From DASYAE01 sp036501535 (GTDB lineage: Bacteria; Actinomycetota; Actinomycetes; Streptomycetales; Catenulisporaceae): DNA of 62,242 nt. This document shows positions 52,465 through 62,242 of the stretch, one piece after another; position 1 is the stretch's first letter; each line of letters starts with the position of its first letter. The notes under the pieces are model-generated. The model saw nothing but the letters and a program-made list of their open reading frames with translations. It made no database searches and was not told where the DNA came from. A program made the translations under genes and the position numbers. Where the stretch lies: positions 1 to 62,242 of the forward strand of contig DASYAE010000218.1 in assembly GCA_036501535.1 (NCBI GenBank), in the 5' to 3' direction.

Positions 52465-55281
52465 TCAGCAGCCGGGGTCGGTCGACTGGGTCGAGCTGGC
52501 CGAGCCGGAGCTGGCCGTGAGGGTGAACACGGTGCCGCAGTACGCGGACGACGGGATCGCGACGGAGAACTGGTAGGGGCCGCTCACGGTGTAGGTCGCG
52601 GTCATCTCGGCCACCCGGGCGGTGCTGCCGCTGCCCACGCCGTAGTAGTCCACCAGCACGGTGACCGGGCCCGAGCCGGTGGTGTCCAGGCTGACGATCA
52701 TCGTGACGTCCTGCTCGTTCGCGCTGCCGCCCTCGAGGCTGAGCTGAAGGGCCGTCACGTCGGCGGCGTTGGGCGGCAGCGTGGTCGCGGCCGGGGTCGA
52801 GGGCGCGGCACTGGCCGGGTGCGAGCCTCCGGAGGCTGCGGGCGCCGCGCCGCCGTGCGTCGGGCTGCCGGTGACCGCCGCGGCGGGCGGGTGGCCGCTG
52901 TCCGAGGTGTCGTGGCCGTCGTAGTGGCCGACCGCCCACCAGGCCAGCACGCCGACCAGGCCGAGCACGCCGACCGCCTGGGCCGCCATCCCGGCGCGCT
53001 GCATCCGGCTGCGGCCGCCCGGCGCGTCCGGATCGTCGCCGTCGTCATCGGTGCCGACCCGCGGCCTCGCCGTGGGCCGGACCGGCGGCGGGGCCACGCT
53101 CTGGTCCGGGATCCTCAGCCGCACCAGCTGCTCCCCCGCCGCCATCGGCAGCGGGCCGAACTCCGGCTCGACGAGGCGTTCCTCGCTCTCGCGGTTCAGG
53201 AAGGGCTGCGGCAGCGGCGGCGGCTCGGTGCGGATGTCGGCCTCGCGCTTGTCGTCCGCGTCGTCGTAGTCGCCGAACGGCAGCAGGAAGTCGAAGCCGA
53301 ACTCGGTGTTCTCGCGCTGCGCGGCCGGCTGCGGCTCGGGCTCGAGGGAGGGCCCGAACAGGGGGTCGGGCGCCGGCGCCGGCTCGTCCCGCCCGACCGG
53401 CAGCTCGCCGAACAGCGGGTCGTCCAGCGCCGAGTAGTCGGGCTCGGGGCGGTTGGACGCGTCGTGGTCGTGGTCGTCCTGCAGGGCCGAGGCGCCGAGC
53501 ACCGGGTTGTAGAGCGACGTCATGCCGAGCGGCGGCTCGGCGTCATCCGGCTCGTCGTCCGGCTCTTCGACCGCGACGGGCTCGGCGATGTCCGGCTCGG
53601 CATCGCGCGGTTCAGCGACGGCGCCCGGCTCGGCGACGCTCAGCACGGCCGTGTCGGGATCGACGCCGTCAGGTTCGTCGCGGTCTGAATCGGCACCGTC
53701 CAGATCGGCACCGTCCGAATCAGCACTATCCGATTCGGCACCGTCCGGATCGACCGGCTCCGCAGCCTCCTGCTCCGGCTCGTCGATGACAGGGTCCTGC
53801 GCCAGCGCCTGCTCGGGGCGCGGATCCCCGACCGCTTCGGGCTCGGGCTGCTCGGACTGCTCGGGTTCGGGTTCTGCCTCGGGTTCCGACTCGGGCTCGG
53901 CCGGAGCGAACTCGGCTATCGGCTCCTCGGTCGGCTCCTCTTCCTCCGACTCATCCTCATCATCAGGCGCCTCATCCTGCACCGCGTCTTCGGGCTCGTC
54001 CTCCGGCTCCACCGGCGCCACCGGGGCCGGCACGGCCACGCTCGCGGACGGCAGCGGAGCGCCGAACAGGCTCTTGACCGAGGGAATCAGGGGCGGAACG
54101 GGCATCGCGGGGGCGGCGTCGACCGGCTCGACCGGTGTCGTGGGCGCCGACTGCGCCAGCTCCGCCTGCGCCGCCTCAGACTCGGGGACCGGCATCGGGT
54201 CGCGCTGGCGTTCCGTCTGCTCTTCGGGCTCTACGACGCTGGGTGCCGATCGCTGCTCGGGCCGCGGTTCCGGCTCGAGCGCCGGCTCCGCGGCCGGCGG
54301 CGCCTCGGGCTCCGGCTCCGCCGCGGGACCGCGGAAATCCCACACCACCGCCGGCTCAGGGGCGGCATCCGGCGCAGGCTCGGCCGGCGCCGCCGGAGCC
54401 GGCCGCGCGGTCACAGCAGGCTGCGACGCCTGTGCGGCCTGCACGCGGCGCTCCTGCAACCGCCGGTACTCGCGCGCCCGCTGATACTCCTGCGCGGCCT
54501 CGATCGCCTGCAGCGCCCGCGACTCCTCCGTCCAGGCCTGCCCTGTGCTGCCCTGCCCTGCGCCCTGTCCGCTGTTGTGCAGGGCGTTCGCCCCGGCCGC
54601 GGGCTTCGCCGAGCCCTGCTTCGGCCGCGGCAGCCCCAGGTCCTCCGCGAACCGGCGGTGCCGCCCCGCGCTGGCCAGCGGATCGACGATCGCGGCGGCC
54701 GGCACCGAGCCGAAGGCCGCGGCGACCCGCGGGGCCTGGCTGCGCTTCGGCGGGGCCTGCGGCGACTGCGCGGCCTCGTAGGCCTGCGCCGCCTCGACCG
54801 ACGGCGACTGCGCGCCGGAGGGCTGGGCGGCAGCCGCGGCGCCCTGGGCCGCGGCTGCCGTGCCAAAAGCATGCCGCGGCGGAGCGTACTGGTCCAGGAT
54901 CCGGGCGCCCGCACTCGCGATCCGCGCCAAATCGGCGGAGAGGTGGGCCTGGTGGTTCAAGGTCCAGTCCAGGTCGATGTCGTCGAGCACCGGGCGCCAC
55001 CAGTCCAGCGCGAAGCCGGCCTGCGCCAGCAGCCCCTGGACCTGCGCCTGCCAGGGCGCCTGCGCCTCGCCCTCGCCGCCTCCGGCCGCCGCGGCGGCCT
55101 GCGCCGCCTCCGCGCCGAGCCGGCCGAGCCGCGACGCGACGGCGGACAGCTGGTCGAGGGCTGTGCGCGCGTCGGCGTCAGTGCGCGGTAGAGCCCAGCG
55201 CAGGCCCAGCAACGCTTGGACGAGTTCGTCGCGGGGATCGGAGGATCGGTCCGAACCCTGCTCCCACAGCTCCGGAGTCAC
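52465..55281 (-). CDS. Large acidic disordered one-pass membrane protein
   Basis: A 938-residue protein. Residues 1-130 are helical (LVQALLGLRWALPRTDADA, WWRPVLDDIDLDWTLNHQAHL). Residues 130-760 are disordered, rich in Pro/Ala/Gln and then in Glu/Asp (runs such as GAESDSADSDGADLDGADSD). One membrane helix lies near 764-785 (AAQAVGVLGLVGVLAWWAVG), with a Thr/Ser/Ala linker and an outer beta-domain (840-938) with two Cys (YCGTVF, DPGC) that could pair. No family recognised. Role unknown; it could be a cell-surface linker. Confidence 0.55.
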   Translation of the reverse strand: MTPELWEQGSDRSSDPRDELVQALLGLRWALPRTDADARTALDQLSAVASRLGRLGAEAAQAAAAAGGGEGEAQAPWQAQVQGLLAQAGFALDWWRPVLDDIDLDWTLNHQAHLSADLARIASAGARILDQYAPPRHAFGTAAAAQGAAAAAQPSGAQSPSVEAAQAYEAAQSPQAPPKRSQAPRVAAAFGSVPAAAIVDPLASAGRHRRFAEDLGLPRPKQGSAKPAAGANALHNSGQGAGQGSTGQAWTEESRALQAIEAAQEYQRAREYRRLQERRVQAAQASQPAVTARPAPAAPAEPAPDAAPEPAVVWDFRGPAAEPEPEAPPAAEPALEPEPRPEQRSAPSVVEPEEQTERQRDPMPVPESEAAQAELAQSAPTTPVEPVDAAPAMPVPPLIPSVKSLFGAPLPSASVAVPAPVAPVEPEDEPEDAVQDEAPDDEDESEEEEPTEEPIAEFAPAEPESEPEAEPEPEQSEQPEPEAVGDPRPEQALAQDPVIDEPEQEAAEPVDPDGAESDSADSDGADLDGADSDRDEPDGVDPDTAVLSVAEPGAVAEPRDAEPDIAEPVAVEEPDDEPDDAEPPLGMTSLYNPVLGASALQDDHDHDASNRPEPDYSALDDPLFGELPVGRDEPAPAPDPLFGPSLEPEPQPAAQRENTEFGFDFLLPFGDYDDADDKREADIRTEPPPLPQPFLNRESEERLVEPEFGPLPMAAGEQLVRLRIPDQSVAPPPVRPTARPRVGTDDDGDDPDAPGGRSRMQRAGMAAQAVGVLGLVGVLAWWAVGHYDGHDTSDSGHPPAAAVTGSPTHGGAAPAASGGSHPASAAPSTPAATTLPPNAADVTALQLSLEGGSANEQDVTMIVSLDTTGSGPVTVLVDYYGVGSGSTARVAEMTATYTVSGPYQFSVAIPSSAYCGTVFTLTASSGSASSTQSTDPGC

Positions 55282-55350
55282 GGTCCATTCCTACCCCCAC
55301 TTTCGCGACTACAGTGCCACCGGGGGTCACTTATTGGCGGCTCCGGGAGC

Positions 55351-57816
<2,466 letters not shown>

Positions 57817-58411
57817 GGTGTCACCCTGTCCGCTGCAATCGTCTGCTGCCGCACTTGCATCAATGCCGCACTGGTCTATCACTGCGATGCTTGTCGTACT
57901 GCACCGCTTTTCTTACCGCGCCTGCGCCCTGCCGCGATCAGCGCCCCTGCATTCTGCCGGGCCGGACCCACAGATCCAAGCAGCCGGGCGCCCGGCGCCA
58001 CATCACGCCGGTGGCGCACAGTGGCGCGGGCGGCGCGACGATGCCTTACATGCTCGACGACTCCGCGAAGCTGATCTGGATGCGGCTGGATGGCGACTCG
58101 GACGGCGGGCTGGGATCTTGACGGTGCGCAACGGTGCCGTTAACGTTTCCGACGCTTCACAAGCCGACCGTGGATCAGCCCCCGCCCCCTCGTCTCTCGG
58201 ATAGCGGGAGCCTGAGACGCCCCCGCCCCCGGACCGCTGTACGCGCCAGGCGGCGCCGGGGGCGCGCTCCGGAGCCGGGATCGGAAGGAGCCCGCTGCGG
58301 AATCAGCCGGCTGGCACAGCGGCGCTGTTCCCCGCGCCGCTGTGCTGTCTCAGAGCGCTGTGCTGTCTCAGGGCTTGTTGTTTCAGCCGTCTCACCGCCC
58401 CGCAGCGGGCG
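57817..58411. other. 595-bp gap with a 16-bp direct repeat
   Basis: Between the Tex start and the MgtC stop. CGCTGTGCTGTCTCAG occurs twice (58338-58353 and 58356-58371, 18-bp period), 40 bp beyond the MgtC stop. A 26-codon open frame near 58041 is not convincing. No gene seen. Confidence 0.6.
58338..58371. repeat. Direct repeat 2 x 16 bp
   Basis: Two exact copies of CGCTGTGCTGTCTCAG separated by AG. Confidence 0.9.
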
Positions 58412-59212
58412 TCACTCGTCGCCGGCCTCGGAGATCGTGCACGAATACACCCCGGAGATGGCGGCCAGCTGCGTCGTGAGCGCGTCGATGTCGCCGCGGC
58501 CGTGGATCGTGATCGATACCTGCACCGCGCGGCCCTGCACGAGATTGGAGGCGGCGCCGGATGCGTCGCCCTCCTCGCTCCCGACGTCCGGCGGCAGGCC
58601 CGCCCCGAGCGTCGTCAGCTCGCCGATCGAGAAGCCCGCCTCGGTGCACAGCCGCGCCAGCTCGCGCAGCAGGCCGCTGCCGTCGGCGTAGGTGATCCGG
58701 TAGGTGGTGTACGTCTCGCTCAGCACCGGCAGCAGGTGCGCCAGCGGCCGCGCGGCGTACGCGACCAGGAAGTACGCGGCGGTGGCCAGCACGGCGAGCA
58801 CCGGCAGGCCGGCCGCGCAGGCCGCGCCGATCGCGGCGGTGAGCCAGATGGAGGCTGCCGTCGTCAGCCCGCGCACGGACCCGCGATGCGTGAAGATGAC
58901 CCCGGCGCCGATGAAGCCGAGGCCGGAAACGATCTGCGCGGCCACCCGGGACGGGTCGAGCACCACCGTGCCGGACGCCAGCACGTCGGTGAAGCCGTAC
59001 TTGCTTACCAGCGTGAACAGCGCGGCGCCGAGGCCGACCACGGTGTAGGTGCGCAGCCCGGCGGACTTCTGCCTGATCTCGCGCTCCAGGCCGATCGCGC
59101 CGGAGAGCAGGAAAGCGAGGGCGAACTCGGCGACCTGCTTCCAGCCCTGGCCGGAGGGCTCGCTGAGCGGCAGCGCGATCGTCGACGCCAGTGCGGACAT
59201 GCGTCGGCTCAT
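58412..59212 (-). CDS. MgtC/SapB family membrane protein
   Basis: A 266-residue MgtC-like protein: FLLSGAIGLEREIRQKSAGLRTYTVVGLGAALFTLVS, ILSGLGFIGAGVIFTHRGSVRGLTTAASIWLTAAIG, then two more helices (VLAVLATAAYFLVAYAA) and a cytoplasmic C-terminal domain. In pathogens MgtC adjusts magnesium balance and ATP synthase; the actinomycete role is not known. The start may be residue 1 or the Met at 5. Confidence 0.9.
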   Translation of the reverse strand: MSRRMSALASTIALPLSEPSGQGWKQVAEFALAFLLSGAIGLEREIRQKSAGLRTYTVVGLGAALFTLVSKYGFTDVLASGTVVLDPSRVAAQIVSGLGFIGAGVIFTHRGSVRGLTTAASIWLTAAIGAACAAGLPVLAVLATAAYFLVAYAARPLAHLLPVLSETYTTYRITYADGSGLLRELARLCTEAGFSIGELTTLGAGLPPDVGSEEGDASGAASNLVQGRAVQVSITIHGRGDIDALTTQLAAISGVYSCTISEAGDE

Positions 59213-59263
59213 TCCCGCGCCGCCCGGCCCGAACCGCCGCTCTCGCCCGGTCGGGGGGCCGCG

Positions 59264-59315
59264 GTCAGCCGTTGTCAGCCGTTGTCAGCCGTTGCCAGCT
59301 GTTTTCAGCCGTTGT
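59264..59315. repeat. Tandem 10-bp repeat, about 5 units
   Basis: GTTGTCAGCC is repeated with period 10: partial, two exact, then GTTGCCAGCT and GTTTTCAGCC. It covers the gap between MgtC and the small membrane protein and the end of that gene. Confidence 0.85.
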
Positions 59316-59541
59316 GCGAGCCCCAGATCGCCACGAGCACCAGGATGCCGAACATCACGACCATCGCGAGCGCGACCCATCCGGCCTGCCGGTGCCCGGC
59401 CGACCTCGTCGTCTCGCGCCACTCGCGCGGCGGCCACTCGTCGTCCGGCTCCGGCTCCGCGAACCCGTCCGGATCGGCGGGCTCGGCCGCGCCGACCCTC
59501 TGCGCGGGAACCGCGTCCCGCCGAGCGACCTCGTCATCCAC
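59305..59541 (-). CDS. Small C-tail-anchored membrane protein
   Basis: A 78-residue frame from GTG 59541 (GAGGTGG upstream); a longer in-frame ATG start at 59676 gives 123 residues with a disordered N-terminus. The middle is acidic (DPDGFAEPEPDDEWPPREW) and the end is one membrane helix (AGWVALAMVVMFGILVLVAIWG). Similar tiny Asp/Glu-Pro proteins occur near MarR/MFS genes. Function unknown. Confidence 0.45.
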   Translation of the reverse strand: MDDEVARRDAVPAQRVGAAEPADPDGFAEPEPDDEWPPREWRETTRSAGHRQAGWVALAMVVMFGILVLVAIWGSHNG

Positions 59542-59708
59542 GGCTGCCACCTCGTCCCTCGCCGTCGTCCGGCGGCCAGTCTCGCACCCGCCTGTTGCGG
59601 CCCGACCATCGGCCCCGCTGGCACCCGTCGCGGCGCGGCCGTTCAGCGCGGCCGTCCGACACCGCGTATCTGACACCGTGTCGGATATATACAGCGCCAG
59701 GTCCGCGG

Positions 59709-60179
59709 TCAGGCCTGCCGCTGCACGGCCCGCACCGCGCCCTCCTCCTCGGCGAGCTTCTCGAGCACCGGGATCGCGGCGGCCAGCACCGCGTAGTCAT
59801 TCGCACTCAGCCGGCCAACCCGCTCGGTCAGCATCGCGGCGCGCTCGGTGCGCACCTCCTCGAGCAGCGCGCGGGCCTCGGCGGTGGCCACGATCAGGCT
59901 GGAGCGGCCGTCCAGCGGATCGGGCACCTTGTCGGCCAGGCCCGCCTCGATCAGGCCGGCCACCGTGCGGGTCATCGAGGGCGCGGCGACCTGCTCGCGC
60001 AGGGCCAGCTCGCCGGACCGGATCGGCCCCAGCTTCTCGATCGTGACCAGCGCGGAGAGCTGGGCGAAGGTGAGCTGGCCGGAGGCCCGCTGGGCCAGCC
60101 GCCGGTGCAGGCGGCCGACCGCGACCCGCAGGCGCGTGATGTCCTGCGGATCGGGCTGCCCGCCCGCTTCGTTCGTCAT
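59709..60179 (-). CDS. MarR family regulator
   Basis: A 156-residue MarR protein: LTFAQLSALVTIEKLGPIRSGELALREQVAAPSMTRTVAGLIEAGLADKVPDPLDGRSSLI with the wing DPLDGR. Its ATG lies in the stop of the MFS gene (ATGA), so it is co-transcribed with its probable target pump and can self-regulate it. Confidence 0.92.
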   Translation of the reverse strand: MTNEAGGQPDPQDITRLRVAVGRLHRRLAQRASGQLTFAQLSALVTIEKLGPIRSGELALREQVAAPSMTRTVAGLIEAGLADKVPDPLDGRSSLIVATAEARALLEEVRTERAAMLTERVGRLSANDYAVLAAAIPVLEKLAEEEGAVRAVQRQA

Positions 60180-61930
60180 CGGGGAAGCTTATCCGGATTC
60201 CGCCGGCCGGCGCGGCGGCCGGGCCGGATGAGGCTGGCCAGCGCGCCGGCCAGGCTCATGCCGATGGCGAGCCAGAACACGATCACCAGGCCGCTGTGGA
60301 AGGGCCCGGCGATCAGGTGCGGGAAGAAGTCCCGCCCGGTCAGCGCGGCGGCGTGCGACGGCGGCAGCGCGTGCAGCACCTTCGGGCCGAGCAGCTGCTG
60401 GATCGGGTTGTAGCCGAGGAACGCCGCGAACAGCACGCCGACCGGCGGCAGGGTGGAGAGCGAGTGCGCGGCCGAGGTCGGCACGCCCTGGGCCACCAGC
60501 CCGTTGTACATCGTGGTCGGCAGCGTCGAGGCCAGCCCGACGACCATCAGCGAGAAGAACACGCCGATGGAGAGCACCATGCCGGAGTTCATGAAGGTGG
60601 CGCGCAGCCCGGAGGCGGCGCCGCGCTGGTGCGCCGGCACGCTCGACATGATCGAGGAGGCGTTGGGCGCGGAGAACAGCCCGCCGCCGACGCCGTTGAG
60701 CAGGATCAGCCCGGCGAAGGCGAGGTAGTTGAAGTCGGTCGGCAGCAGGAGCAGGCCGCCGAAGGAGACCGCCATCAGCGCCAGGCCGCCGGCCGCGAAG
60801 GCGTGGTGGCCGTAGCGGTCGGACAGGCGCCCGGCCAGCGGGCCGGCCAGCAGGAACCCGACGGTCAGCGGGAGCATGTAGATGCCGGCCCACAGCGGCG
60901 TCTGCGAGTAGTCGTACCCGTGCAGCGGCAGCCAGATCCCCTGCAGCCAGATGATCAGCATGAACTGCAGGCCGCCGCGGCCGATCGACATCAGCAGGTT
61001 GGCGCCGTTGCCGGCGCTGAAGGCGAGGTTGCGGAACAGGTCGAGCCGGAACATCGGGTCCGGCACCCGCGACTCGATGAAGAGGAACAGCACCAGCACC
61101 GCGACGCCGCCGATCAGGCCGGCCAGGATCCACGGGTTGGTCCAGCCCATCGTGTGACCGTGGTAGGGCTGAATGCCGTACGTGATCGCGGCGAGCACCG
61201 CGGTCAGGCCGCCGCCGAAGGTCAGGTTGCCCCACCAGTCGATCTTCCCGGCCCGCCGGGCCGAGGTCTCGTGCAGCGACTTGTACGCCCATATGGTCCC
61301 GAGCACGCCGATCGGCACGTTGACCCAGAAGATGGAGCGCCAGTCCCACTCGGCCAGCACGCCGCCGAGTACGAGCCCGATGAAGGACCCGGCCAGGGCC
61401 GCGACGATGTTGATGCCGAGCGCGGTGCCGCGCTGCTCGGCCGGGAAGGCGTCGGTGATGATGGCGGTGGAGTTGGCCATCAGCATCGCGCCGCCGATCG
61501 CCTGGACCACGCGCCAGCCGATGAGCCACAGCGCGCCGTGGCCGCCGGTGAACGGGTCGAGCGACAGGATGATCGAGCAGACGCTGAAGACGGCGAAGCC
61601 GAGGTTGTAGATACGCACCCGGCCGTAGATGTCGCCGAGCCGCCCCAGGGTGACCACGAGCACTGCGGTGACCAGCATGTAGCCCATCAGCATCCACAGC
61701 AGATAGCTGACATTGCCGGGCTGCAGCGGGTCGAGCCGTATCCCGTTGAAGATCGCGGGCAGTGAGATCAGCACGATCGAGGAGTTGATCGTCGCGATCA
61801 GCATGCCGAGCGTGGTGTTGGACAGCGCGATCCACTTGTAGCGCGGATGGTCCACCCCCACCCAGTGCTTGCGCGACCCTCCCGCCGCCTGCTGGTCGTC
61901 CACCTGTCCGGTGGCGTCGGTCCTGGACAT
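60176..61930 (-). CDS. MFS multidrug transporter (DHA2, EmrB-like)
   Basis: A 584-residue transporter with 14 predicted membrane helices, typical of DHA2. Motif A-like GRLGDIYGRVRIYNLG and a motif C-like region GINIVAALAGSFIGLVLGGVLAEWDWRSIFWVNVPIG are intact. It exports hydrophobic drugs with protons. Start ATG 61930 follows GAAGGGCGG. It leads an operon with MarR, and a palindrome upstream (61961-61978) may be its operator. Confidence 0.93.
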   Translation of the reverse strand: MSRTDATGQVDDQQAAGGSRKHWVGVDHPRYKWIALSNTTLGMLIATINSSIVLISLPAIFNGIRLDPLQPGNVSYLLWMLMGYMLVTAVLVVTLGRLGDIYGRVRIYNLGFAVFSVCSIILSLDPFTGGHGALWLIGWRVVQAIGGAMLMANSTAIITDAFPAEQRGTALGINIVAALAGSFIGLVLGGVLAEWDWRSIFWVNVPIGVLGTIWAYKSLHETSARRAGKIDWWGNLTFGGGLTAVLAAITYGIQPYHGHTMGWTNPWILAGLIGGVAVLVLFLFIESRVPDPMFRLDLFRNLAFSAGNGANLLMSIGRGGLQFMLIIWLQGIWLPLHGYDYSQTPLWAGIYMLPLTVGFLLAGPLAGRLSDRYGHHAFAAGGLALMAVSFGGLLLLPTDFNYLAFAGLILLNGVGGGLFSAPNASSIMSSVPAHQRGAASGLRATFMNSGMVLSIGVFFSLMVVGLASTLPTTMYNGLVAQGVPTSAAHSLSTLPPVGVLFAAFLGYNPIQQLLGPKVLHALPPSHAAALTGRDFFPHLIAGPFHSGLVIVFWLAIGMSLAGALASLIRPGRRAGRRNPDKLPR

Positions 61931-61960
61931 CCGTGGCCGCCCTTCGCCGCAAGGGTTTAG

Positions 61961-61978
61961 TTAGCGAACATCTGCTAA
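61961..61978. promoter_or_regulatory. MarR-type operator candidate
   Basis: TTAGC-GAACATCT-GCTAA, 5-bp arms with an 8-base spacer, 31 bp upstream of the MFS start. The arrangement and size suit MarR; TTTAGTTAGC gives a second overlapping half-site. Confidence 0.45.
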
Positions 61979-62080
61979 GTATTCCCCCGGGCACGCCGCG
62001 CGTCCAGGGCCGGCCTGGCGAAGCACCCGTGAGCTGCGGGAGCGCGACGGGACGGGGTGGCGGCGCGCCGGCACGGAGCC

Positions 62081-62179
62081 TCAGGCGCTGACCACGTTGT
62101 CCCCGACCGGGCCGCCGCCGGCTGCCGGGATCACGTCGTCACCGGTCGGACCCCCAGGGGAACCGAGCGCCGCGCCCAC
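62081..62179 (-). CDS. Tiny ORF with a two-unit repeat
   Basis: A 32-residue frame from GTG 62179. Residues 9-31 read as two imperfect units, GGPTGDDVIPAAG and GGPVGDNVVSA, so the frame looks selected rather than random. No RBS precedes the GTG and a TGA closes the frame upstream. It may be a real small peptide or the remnant end of a gene. Very tentative. Confidence 0.25.
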   Translation of the reverse strand: MGAALGSPGGPTGDDVIPAAGGGPVGDNVVSA

Positions 62180-62242
62180 GCGGCCGGAATCTCAGCGGTC
62201 GAAGCACGTCAAAGCGTATGGGCGCGGGCCTCGGAGCGCTCC

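Noticed and set aside
58041..58121. A 26-codon frame (MPYMLDDSAKLIW...)
   Set aside because: Short, without RBS or neighbour support, in a noncoding gap.

Overview
The window is high-GC DNA with GTG/TTG starts, many 4-base ATGA/GTGA stop-start overlaps and typical Actinomycetota families: S-(hydroxymethyl)mycothiol dehydrogenase, a Streptomyces-type conservon (cvnA-D), DUF742, HxlR, GlxA and conserved spore-former regulators. It looks like chromosomal DNA of a filamentous actinomycete (Streptomyces, Catenulispora or Actinospica relatives). I see no rRNA, tRNA, CRISPR array, phage module or plasmid origin. The only mobile-element signal is one degenerate IS4-type transposase-like gene.

Layout. 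1-8 kb: a secreted amidase/CHAP-like protein; a two-gene operon of a Ro60-like TROVE-vWA protein and an ARPP-like/HTH protein; a GOLPH3-like GPP34 protein divergent from a GH43-like beta-propeller fused to an APH-like kinase domain that lacks its catalytic Asp; and a flavin monooxygenase divergent from a small HTH protein, with an unusually dense set of TTGAC/GTCAA sites between them. 9-19 kb: a PLDc_N-ABC export operon; a frameshifted secreted Ig-like gene; a nitrilase plus beta-helix membrane protein operon; a YceI-ABC exporter operon divergent from a NarL-type two-component system. 19-31 kb: metabolism, with a probable heteromeric acyl-CoA dehydrogenase pair, aldo/keto reductase, quinone oxidoreductase, mycothiol-dependent formaldehyde dehydrogenase, SpoU methylase, DUF72, an acidic one-pass DUF4097-like protein, patatin and PlsC. 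31-38 kb: divergent SDR/LysR and TetR/SnoaL pairs with clear palindromic operators, Mug and Fpg/Nei DNA repair glycosylases, an ArsP-type permease behind a CsoR-type operator, and a PEBP protein.

38-47 kb: the complete conservon (sensor kinase, roadblock, DUF742, GTPase), the degenerate transposase-like gene, and a NitT/TauT-type ABC importer (ATPase, permease, lipoprotein). 47-62 kb: a methyltransferase, HEAT-repeat protein, HxlR regulator with an SCP2-like tail, a DJ-1/PfpI enzyme with its GlxA-type regulator, a 938-residue acidic disordered membrane protein, Tex with a Gly/Arg-rich tail, MgtC, and an MFS drug exporter co-transcribed with a MarR regulator.

The best candidates for a little-described system are the TROVE-vWA/ARPP-like operon (possible RNA-binding RNP with a dedicated partner and perhaps a small RNA) and the propeller-pseudokinase fusion. 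Functions were assigned by reading translated sequence and motifs; no database search was run.
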